Below are positions 57,489-64,000 of a DNA stretch of 64,000 nucleotides, piece by piece. Numbering within the stretch: position 1 is the first letter of the stretch; each line of letters starts with the position of its first letter. The stretch is from Hymenobacter sp. DG01. Lineage in GTDB: Bacteria > Bacteroidota > Bacteroidia > Cytophagales > Hymenobacteraceae. Under the pieces are notes generated by a model, which was not told where the DNA came from, did no database searches, and worked only from the letters and a program-made list of their open reading frames with translations. Both the position numbers and the translations under genes were made by a program. The stretch spans positions 1,116,001 to 1,180,000 of the forward strand of contig NZ_CP040936.1 of assembly GCF_006352025.1 (NCBI RefSeq), given 5' to 3'.

Positions 57489-60173
57489 ATGTCACTCCCT
57501 ACCGCCAGCCACGTCCGCCAGCAGTTTCTGGATTTCTTCGCCTCCAAAGGCCATCACATTGTGCCCTCAGCGCCCATCGTGGTGAAGGACGACCCCACGC
57601 TGCTGTTCATTAACTCGGGCATGGCCCCGTTCAAAGACTACTTCCTCGGCAACAAGCCAGCCCCCTTCAAGCGTATCGCCGACACCCAGAAGTGCCTGCG
57701 CGTGTCGGGCAAGCACAACGACCTAGAAGAGGTGGGCTACGATACCTACCACCACACCATGTTCGAGATGCTCGGCAACTGGTCGTTTGGTGATTATTTC
57801 AAGAAGGACGCCATTGCCTGGGCCTGGGAACTGCTCACGGACGTGTACAAGCTGCCCAAAGACCGTCTCTATGTCACCTACTTCGAGGGCGACAAAGGCG
57901 ACGGGCTCGGCCCCGACACCGAGACCCAGGACCTGTGGCGCCAGTACACCTCCGACGACCGGATTCTGCCCGGCAACAAGAAGGATAACTTCTGGGAAAT
58001 GGGCGACACCGGCCCCTGCGGCCCCTGCACCGAAATCCACATCGACCTGCGCGACGAGGCCGAGGTGGCCCAGAAAGGCGGCGCCGAGCTGGTTAACGCC
58101 GACCACCCCCAGGTAGTCGAAATCTGGAACAACGTGTTCATGGAGTTCGAGCGCCGCGCCGATAAGTCGCTGCTAAAACTACCTCAGCAGAACGTAGATA
58201 CGGGCATGGGCTTCGAGCGTTTGATGATGGCCGTGTCGGGCGTGAAGTCGAACTACGACACCGACGTATTCCAGCCCCTCATCCAGTTCATTGCCGCCGA
58301 GGCCGGCCTGCAGTACCACGGCACGGCCCCCGCCACCGTGAACGACCAGCCTGCCACGGAGAACGAGAAAACGGATATTGCCATCCGGGTTATTGCCGAC
58401 CACATCCGGACCATCAGCTTCACCATTGCTGACGGCCAGTTGCCCAGCAACGTGAAGGCTGGCTACGTGATTCGCCGCATCTTGCGCCGCGCCGTGCGCT
58501 ACGCGTTTTCCTCGCTGAACCAGAAGCAGCCCTTCCTCTACAAGCTGGTGCCCGTGCTGGCCGACCAGATGGCGAACATCTTCCCCGAGCTGAAGGCCCA
58601 GCAGCAATTCGTGCAGCGCGTGATTGAGGAAGAGGAAATTGCCTTCCTGAAAACCCTGGAAAACGGCCTGCGCCGCCTCGACGCCCTAGAAGAAGCGGCC
58701 CGCCAGAACGGCAACCGCATCGATGGCAAAACAGCTTTCGAACTGTCAGATACCTTCGGCTTCCCCCTGGACCTCACCGCCCTCATTGCCCGCGAAAAAG
58801 GCCTGACTGTGGACGAGGAAGGCTTCAAGACGGAGCTGGAAGCGCAGAAAAGCCGTTCGCGCAATGCCCAGGAGGCCGAGCAGAGCGACTGGGCCATCGT
58901 AACGGAATCGGAGGAGCAGCCGGCGTTTGTGGGCTACGACCAGGAGCAGGCCCCGGCCCGCCTGCTGCGCTACCGCCGCACCGACCGCAAAGGCAAAACC
59001 GAGTACCAAGTAGTGCTCGACCAGACGCCGTTCTACGCCGAATCGGGCGGACAGATTGGCGACACGGGCTACCTGGTGTCGCCCCTGAGCAAGGTGCGGG
59101 TACTGGACACGAAAAAGGAAAACGACCTCATCGTGCACACCGTTCTGGAACTGCCCCAGGATCTGGATGCCGAGTTCAGCGCCGAAGTGGACCATGCCCG
59201 CCGCGACCAGATCCGCCGCAACCACACGGCCACCCACTTGCTGCAGGCCGCCCTGCGCGAGGTAGTAGGCACCCACGTAGCCCAGAAAGGCTCGTTGGTA
59301 AACGAGAAGCTGCTGCGCTTCGACTTCTCACACTTCACCAAAGTAACCGACGACCAGCTGCGGCAGGTGGAAACCATCGTGAACCGCAAAATCCGGCAGC
59401 AGATTCCGCTGGATGAGCGCCGCAACGTGCCCATCGACGAGGCCAAAGCTCTGGGTGCTACCGCCTTGTTCGGCGAGAAGTACGGCGAGTTCGTGCGCGT
59501 CATCACCTTCGACCGGGAATTCTCGGTAGAGCTCTGTGGTGGCACCCACGTCCGCACCACCGGCGACATTGGCTTCTTCAAAATCACCTCGGAAAGCGCG
59601 GTAGGAGCAGGTGTGCGCCGCATTGAGGCCGTAACCGCCGAAGCGGCCGAAGCCTTCGTGAACCAGCAGCTGGATTTGCTAGGCCAGGTGCGCGAGGCCC
59701 TGGGCAACCCCCAGCACCTCATTCCCAGCATCGAAAAGCAAACCGAGGAAATTGCCGGCCTGCGCAAGCAGATCGAGCAGTTTGCCCAGCAGAGCATCAA
59801 CCAGCAGAAAGACCAGCTGGTAGGCCAGGTGAAGCCCCTCAACGGCGTGAGCTTCCTGGCCGCTCAGGTGCAGGCCACGTCCGCCGATGCCCTCAAAACC
59901 CTGGCCTTCAACCTGCGTCAGTCGGTGCCCAACCTGGTGGCCGTACTCGGCGCTGAAATCGACGGTAAGCCCCAGCTGGCTGTTATGCTCGACGACGAAC
60001 TGGCCAAAGGCGGCAAGCTGAACGCCTCCCAGCTGGTGCGCGAGCTGGCCAAGGAAATTCAGGGCGGCGGCGGTGGTCAGCCGTTCTTCGCCACGGCCGG
60101 CGGCAAGAACGTAGCTGGTTTGGGTGCTGCTATTGGGAAGGCTGAGGAGTTGGTGAGCAAGGTGCTGGTATAG
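57489..60173 (+). CDS. alaS: Alanyl-tRNA synthetase
   Basis: It charges tRNA-Ala and edits mischarged Ser and Gly. The start is the ATG at 57489 (MSLPTASHVRQQFLDFF), giving 894 residues, close to the family length. The class II core includes GMAPFKDYFLG, KCLRVSGKHNDLEEVG, and FEMLGNWSFGDYFKKDA. The editing domain has RRNHTATHLLQAAL (HxxxH zinc motif) with the second zinc half in VELCGGTHV. The C-Ala domain ends the protein. It has a strong terminator. Confidence 0.98.
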   Translation: MSLPTASHVRQQFLDFFASKGHHIVPSAPIVVKDDPTLLFINSGMAPFKDYFLGNKPAPFKRIADTQKCLRVSGKHNDLEEVGYDTYHHTMFEMLGNWSFGDYFKKDAIAWAWELLTDVYKLPKDRLYVTYFEGDKGDGLGPDTETQDLWRQYTSDDRILPGNKKDNFWEMGDTGPCGPCTEIHIDLRDEAEVAQKGGAELVNADHPQVVEIWNNVFMEFERRADKSLLKLPQQNVDTGMGFERLMMAVSGVKSNYDTDVFQPLIQFIAAEAGLQYHGTAPATVNDQPATENEKTDIAIRVIADHIRTISFTIADGQLPSNVKAGYVIRRILRRAVRYAFSSLNQKQPFLYKLVPVLADQMANIFPELKAQQQFVQRVIEEEEIAFLKTLENGLRRLDALEEAARQNGNRIDGKTAFELSDTFGFPLDLTALIAREKGLTVDEEGFKTELEAQKSRSRNAQEAEQSDWAIVTESEEQPAFVGYDQEQAPARLLRYRRTDRKGKTEYQVVLDQTPFYAESGGQIGDTGYLVSPLSKVRVLDTKKENDLIVHTVLELPQDLDAEFSAEVDHARRDQIRRNHTATHLLQAALREVVGTHVAQKGSLVNEKLLRFDFSHFTKVTDDQLRQVETIVNRKIRQQIPLDERRNVPIDEAKALGATALFGEKYGEFVRVITFDREFSVELCGGTHVRTTGDIGFFKITSESAVGAGVRRIEAVTAEAAEAFVNQQLDLLGQVREALGNPQHLIPSIEKQTEEIAGLRKQIEQFAQQSINQQKDQLVGQVKPLNGVSFLAAQVQATSADALKTLAFNLRQSVPNLVAVLGAEIDGKPQLAVMLDDELAKGGKLNASQLVRELAKEIQGGGGGQPFFATAGGKNVAGLGAAIGKAEELVSKVLV

Positions 60174-60203
60174 CAATACATGACTTCACCTATAGTCCGT
60201 TAG

Positions 60204-60257
60204 CGGGCCGGGGCGATATTAAAAATTTAATATCGCCCCGGCCCGTAATTTTTTATA
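60204..60257 (+). terminator. alaS terminator
   Basis: An 18-bp stem (CGGGCCGGGGCGATATTA with its complement) closes a short AT loop and is followed by TAATTTTTT, 30 bp after the alaS stop. Confidence 0.92.
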
Positions 60258-60375
60258 GTTCCTAGTTTTTTAGGACTGGGAAGTACATCAGAGTTGGAAT
60301 CAACACATTCTGATAACCGATATATAGCCGTCCAACATTTATATTTGGATACGTATCTTATTTCCGCATAATAAA

Positions 60376-61257
60376 GTGAGAAAACATCTACTGCTACTCA
60401 GTCTTGGGCTGAGCAGTATTGCCACTCAGGCTCAAGAGTATACTGGTTCGTCAACAACTACTACTGCTAAGTATTTCAACAAACAGGGAGACATACAGCC
60501 TACCGCCGAAGGGGCCTCTTACAGTGAGGAAACCGAACTGAAGGAGGGCAATGCCGCAACGGTTCGTACATTCTACATAAGCGGCAAACCTCGCTCCGTA
60601 ATCTTCTACGAAGACCTGGCACGCCATATGGTGCATGGCATCAGTGAGGGCTGGCATGAAAACGGAAACCTGAGCTGGCATTCAGAAATGCAGCACGGCA
60701 AGCCTTCAGGTCCTTATAGAAACCACTATCCCAGTGGTCAGTTGCATTACGAGCAGAACTATGCAGATGGTAAACGGCAAGGAGAGCTAGTTGTCTATTA
60801 CCCCGATGGCAGGCTCAAGAGACGTGAAATATACGCAGATAATCAGCGGGTAAACGGTACTTGTTACAATCCGCAAGGCCAGGAAATGCCTTGTTACGAA
60901 TTTGAAGTGATGCCCTCGTTTCCGGGTGGTCAGCAAGCGCTGCTGCAATATATTGGTCAGAATACCCGGTATCCAGGTAAGGCTTTGCGACGGGGCGTGG
61001 AAGGTAAAGTATTCGTAAAGTTTGTCGTTGACACTACAGGTGTGGTAAGCAATGTGCGCATTGACAAAGGAGTTGACCCATTGCTAGATACAGAGGCTGT
61101 ACACGTAGTCAAAAATTTGCCTCGTTTCGAGCCTGGAAGACAAGATGGGCGGCCGGTGCCGGTGTACTTTACTGTTCCCATCACTTTCTCTATAAATAAA
61201 TCCTCTCTGTTCAGACAAAAGCCGCGTGCAGGCAATCAGCCGGCGTCAGGGCTCTAG
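60376..61257 (+). CDS. Exported YwqK-repeat / TonB C-terminal fusion protein
   Basis: A 293-residue protein with a GTG start at 60376; MRKHLLLLSLGLSSIATQAQ is a signal peptide. Residues about 55-160 hold YwqK/MORN-like repeats (SEGWHENGNLSWHSEMQHGKPSG, YPSGQLHYEQNYADGKRQGE, YYPDGRLKRREIYAD; each separate). Residues about 175-280 are a TonB_C domain (FPGGQQALLQYIGQNTRYPG, VEGKVFVKFVVDTTG, FEPGRQDGRPVPVYFTVP). Such proteins lack a membrane-spanning TonB anchor and probably act within the periplasm. The gene is less GC-rich than alaS and gatB. Confidence 0.87.
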   Translation: MRKHLLLLSLGLSSIATQAQEYTGSSTTTTAKYFNKQGDIQPTAEGASYSEETELKEGNAATVRTFYISGKPRSVIFYEDLARHMVHGISEGWHENGNLSWHSEMQHGKPSGPYRNHYPSGQLHYEQNYADGKRQGELVVYYPDGRLKRREIYADNQRVNGTCYNPQGQEMPCYEFEVMPSFPGGQQALLQYIGQNTRYPGKALRRGVEGKVFVKFVVDTTGVVSNVRIDKGVDPLLDTEAVHVVKNLPRFEPGRQDGRPVPVYFTVPITFSINKSSLFRQKPRAGNQPASGL

Positions 61258-61339
61258 CTCACTTCTACTCTATGCTAAGATTCTGCAGGCAGTGGAATGT
61301 ATTAACTCAATAAGTCTTCATCACCTCTTACCATACTCT

Positions 61340-62308
61340 ATGCGCCTTTCTACCTTCCTGCTTACCGCTGGCCTGCTCACCGGCCTCGCTACCACCGCCT
61401 CAGCCCAGACCTTCACCGATCCTGGCGCCTACAACAATTTTATCGTAGCCGAGCAGCGGGCCATGCTCAAGAAAAACCTGCGCTATATCAGTAAATCGGC
61501 CCACTCGGACAACGAGAAGAAGATTGACGCCAAGCGTCAGGACCTGATTAAGCAGACGGAAGCCTCCCTGAACAAAGTGGCTAAAATGCCCGCGTTCAAG
61601 GACGATAAAGGCTTCAAGGAGCAAACCACCGAGGCGTTTTACCAACTGCTGAAAGTGTACTCCGAGGATTACAAAGCCGTGGATATGATGGCGGCTACGC
61701 GCACGGCCACCGTCGAGAACATGGAGCAGTATTTTAAGCTCCAGGAAATTGCTGAGGCCAAGCTGCAGGTGGTCAACGACTCGGTGGACGCGGCCCAGCG
61801 CCGCTTTGCCCGGCGGCACAACATGACCATTTCCGCCGATCCTGAGGGCAAGCGCCTGGCCGAGTATATGCGGCAGGTGTCGGAGGTGAATAGCTACCAG
61901 CACAAGGTGTACCTGGCGCAGTTTCGGATTGAAAAGGCCACGGCCAAGCTCACCGATGCCCTAAGCGCCCAGGACCCGGCCGCTTTCGAAGCGGCCCGCC
62001 TGCAGCTGGTGGCCGATTCCAAAACCGCTACCACCGAGCTAACGGCCATTCCGGCCTTCCGGGGCAAAGACGCCCGCTACCGCGACGCGGCCCGCAACCT
62101 GGTGAAATTCTATGCTGGCTTTGCCGCCACCCAGGCCGCCCAGATGAAGGAGTTGCTGGAGCGCAAAGACGCTCTTACCAAAACCGACGCCGATAAATTC
62201 AACGGCTTTATCAACCTGTATAACACCCAGAATCAGAAGCTGGCTCAGGCCTACAACCAGGCTGGCAACGCCTTCCAGGCTACCTATATTCCGGTGTTCA
62301 ACGATTAA
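61340..62308 (+). CDS. Exported helical protein, unknown function
   Basis: A 322-residue protein from the ATG at 61340 (MRLSTFLLTAGLLTGLATTASAQ is a signal peptide). The mature part is almost fully helical with repeated Gln/Lys/Ala-rich segments (AYNNFIVAEQRAMLKKNLRY, RFARRHNMTISAD, AARNLVKFYAGFAATQ). It could belong to the LIC11966-type surface protein family, but this is a weak guess. It stands alone, with a family A repeat downstream. Confidence 0.7.
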   Translation: MRLSTFLLTAGLLTGLATTASAQTFTDPGAYNNFIVAEQRAMLKKNLRYISKSAHSDNEKKIDAKRQDLIKQTEASLNKVAKMPAFKDDKGFKEQTTEAFYQLLKVYSEDYKAVDMMAATRTATVENMEQYFKLQEIAEAKLQVVNDSVDAAQRRFARRHNMTISADPEGKRLAEYMRQVSEVNSYQHKVYLAQFRIEKATAKLTDALSAQDPAAFEAARLQLVADSKTATTELTAIPAFRGKDARYRDAARNLVKFYAGFAATQAAQMKELLERKDALTKTDADKFNGFINLYNTQNQKLAQAYNQAGNAFQATYIPVFND

Positions 62309-62328
62309 GGAGGGGTAGGGCCTGCAGT

Positions 62329-62403
62329 ATCATTCCGAGCGGAGCAAGAAATCGGGGTTGCCTTGGTGGTTCACCCAGATTCCTCGTTCCGCTCGGAATG
62401 ACA
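62329..62403. repeat. Family A inverted repeat, GAGCGGAGC variant
   Basis: The left arm ATCATTCCGAGCGGAGCAAG runs to about 62354 and the right arm GATTCCTCGTTCCGCTCGGA ends AATGACA at 62403. About 16 outer bases pair perfectly; the inner parts have diverged. It lies in the gap before gatB. Confidence 0.8.
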
Positions 62404-62483
62404 AGTTTATGGGCCCGGCGGAATAGTGCTTACCTTGCAAAAAAATCAGCGCAATCAGCCTTAGCAGCGCGCATCAACGATTT

Positions 62484-63941
62484 ATGGACGAAAGCATCAA
62501 AGCCAAATACCAGCCCGTCATTGGTCTGGAAGTACACGCCCAGCTGCTCACGCGCAGCAAAATGTACTCCTCCGACGAAAACGAGTACGGCGCTCTGCCC
62601 AATAACAACCTCAGTGTCATCACGCTGGGGCACCCCGGCACGCTGCCGCGCGTGAATTACACGGCCGTGGAGTACGCCATGAAAATGGGCCTGGCCACCA
62701 ACTGCCAGATCCGGCGCGACAACCTGTTCGCGCGCAAAAACTACTTCTACCCCGACCTTCCCAAGGGCTACCAGATTACCCAGGACAAAACCCCCATCTG
62801 CACCGGCGGCCACGTAGAAGTGCGCCTTTCGGATGGCTCGACCAAGAAAATCGGCATTACCCGCATCCACATGGAGGAAGATGCGGGTAAGAGCATGCAC
62901 CTGGCGGGCGAGGTGGAAACCCTGGTGGATTTGAACCGGGCCGGGGTGCCTTTGATTGAAATTGTGTCGGAGCCGGACATCCGAAACGCCGAGGAAGCCT
63001 ACGCCTACCTCTCTGAAATCAAGAAACTGGTGCAGTACCTGGGCATCTGCGACGGCAACATGGAGGAAGGCTCTCTGCGCTGCGACGCCAACATTTCGGT
63101 GATGCTCAAGGACGCCGACCAGTTTGGTACCAAGGTGGAGGTCAAGAACATGAACTCCTTCCGCAACGTGCAGCGGGCCATTGAGTACGAGATTGAGCGG
63201 CAGATTGCCCTGGCCGAAGCCGGCGAGGTAATCGACAGCGAAACCCGGGGCTTTGATGCGCAGACCGGCACCACCAGCGGGCAGCGTAGCAAGGAAACCA
63301 TGAACGACTACCGGTACTTCCCGGAGCCCGATCTGCCCCCGGTTATTATCGACGACGAGTGGCTGCACCGCGTGCAGGCCGAGCTGCCGGCGCTGCCCCA
63401 GCAGCTCTACGCCCGCTTCACCGGCGAGCTGGGCCTCTCGGATTACGACGCCAACGTGCTGACCGCCGACAAGGACGTGGCTCTGTATTTCGATGAGCTG
63501 ACGCGCCTGACCACCAACGCCAAGGCCGCCGCCAACTGGGTAACCGGCCCCGTGAAAGCCTACCTCAACGAGCGGGCCCTAACCCTCGACCAGTTCCCGC
63601 TCACGCCCCAGCACCTGGCCGATATCATCGGGCTGATTGATGAGAACAAGGTAGGCCACTCGGTGGCTAGCAAGCAGCTGTTCCCGTACCTGCTCGAAAA
63701 CCCTGCCCAAACCGCCGCTGCCGCTGCCGAAGCACAAGGCCTGTTGCAGCAGTCGGATGCCGGTGCGCTGGAAGCCATGATTCAGCAGGTACTCGACGCC
63801 AACCCGGCCAAAGTAGCCGAGTACCGCGCCGGCAAAAAGTCGCTAACCGGCATGTTTATGGGTGAGCTGATGAAGCTGACCGGCGGCAAGGCCGACCCCA
63901 AGATGGCCAACCAGCTGCTGCGCCAAAAGCTCGACGCTTAG
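62484..63941 (+). CDS. gatB: Aspartyl/glutamyl-tRNA amidotransferase subunit B
   Basis: Part of GatCAB, which converts Glu-tRNA-Gln or Asp-tRNA-Asn to the correct amide form. It has 485 residues. YQPVIGLEVHAQL is the start signature; further blocks are HPGTLPRVN, KNYFYPDLPKGYQITQ, RIHMEEDAGKS and VEVKNMNSFRNVQRAIEYE (split over two strands). The YqeY-like tail domain is complete. gatA and gatC are not in the window, so the subunits are scattered, as is usual in the phylum. Confidence 0.97.
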   Translation: MDESIKAKYQPVIGLEVHAQLLTRSKMYSSDENEYGALPNNNLSVITLGHPGTLPRVNYTAVEYAMKMGLATNCQIRRDNLFARKNYFYPDLPKGYQITQDKTPICTGGHVEVRLSDGSTKKIGITRIHMEEDAGKSMHLAGEVETLVDLNRAGVPLIEIVSEPDIRNAEEAYAYLSEIKKLVQYLGICDGNMEEGSLRCDANISVMLKDADQFGTKVEVKNMNSFRNVQRAIEYEIERQIALAEAGEVIDSETRGFDAQTGTTSGQRSKETMNDYRYFPEPDLPPVIIDDEWLHRVQAELPALPQQLYARFTGELGLSDYDANVLTADKDVALYFDELTRLTTNAKAAANWVTGPVKAYLNERALTLDQFPLTPQHLADIIGLIDENKVGHSVASKQLFPYLLENPAQTAAAAAEAQGLLQQSDAGALEAMIQQVLDANPAKVAEYRAGKKSLTGMFMGELMKLTGGKADPKMANQLLRQKLDA

Positions 63942-63960
63942 GCCTCGCTACATTCAATAT

Positions 63961-63992
63961 AAAACCACCGGCCCGGCGGCCGGTGGTTTTTT
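63961..63992 (+). terminator. gatB terminator
   Basis: AAAACCACCGGCC pairs with GGCCGGTGGTTTT around a 4-base loop, followed by more T. It starts 19 bp after the gatB stop. Confidence 0.9.
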
Positions 63993-64000
63993 GTTTACTT

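Noticed and set aside
1..64000. tRNA, rRNA, tmRNA, RNase P or riboswitch genes.
   Set aside because: No T-loop (GGTTCRANTCC) context, rRNA core, or known RNA signature was found by reading both strands.

Overview
The window looks like a chromosome segment from a GC-rich member of the Bacteroidota, most likely Hymenobacter or a close relative in the Cytophagales. The reasons are: start regions mostly without a Shine-Dalgarno sequence; many SusE/TonB-era family types typical of the phylum (YwqK-TonB fusions, DUF5117 metalloproteases, MacB-like exporters under NtrC-type regulators, a Bacteroidota-specific small lipoprotein family); and short palindromic repeats scattered between genes. This assignment is inference from gene content. 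No rRNA, tRNA, prophage, insertion sequence or CRISPR array was seen.

Layout. 1-7.3 kb: the 5' part of an HAE-1 RND pump, its lipoprotein adaptor, a small membrane protein, and an OmpR-type two-component pair. 7.7-12.2 kb: a 1111-residue GHMP kinase/UDP-sugar pyrophosphorylase fusion and a GalU-like nucleotidyltransferase. 12.8-17.8 kb: a CoxE-like vWA protein, a CbrC/UPF0167 protein, a metzincin-type metalloprotease and an Imm51-like protein. 18.3-25.7 kb: a MacAB-like exporter operon facing an NtrC-type regulator and its kinase, with a sigma-54-like promoter and tandem 18-bp repeats between them. 25.9-34.5 kb: a deformylase, an amidohydrolase, an NRAMP transporter, the 5-oxoprolinase genes pxpB-pxpC-pxpA, and an M1 aminopeptidase with a low-GC centre. 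34.5-44.9 kb: a MoxR ATPase / DUF5691 / SWIM / DUF5682 cluster interrupted by SUKH, DUF1963 and other immunity-like genes. 45-56 kb: envelope proteins, an HAE-3 transporter, thyA, two tandem tiny paralogues, a class IV aminotransferase, and merR-dprA. 56-64 kb: a GH53 galactanase, alaS, a YwqK-TonB protein, an exported helical protein and gatB.

The most unusual part is 34.5-44.9 kb. The SWIM, DUF5691, MoxR and DUF5682 proteins are known to travel together with a CoxE-like vWA protein. Here that vWA gene lies about 21 kb away, at 12.8-13.9 kb on the same strand. Four immunity-like genes sit between MoxR and DUF5682. A 21-codon relic of the DUF5682 start at 39208-39273 shows that this inserted block grew by a duplication involving the edge of DUF5682. 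The function of the whole assembly is unknown; a conflict or stress role is a hypothesis.

Two families of intergenic repeats recur. Family A has inverted arms beginning GTCATTCCGAGC, or variants such as GTCATACTGAGC and GTCATGGCGAGG, with at least eight copies. Family B has CCTCCTCATCTGAGGAGG palindromes flanking arms that read TAGGGGTGGTTGA, with three full copies and one half copy. Both look like non-autonomous, REP- or MITE-like elements; no matching transposase is present in the window.
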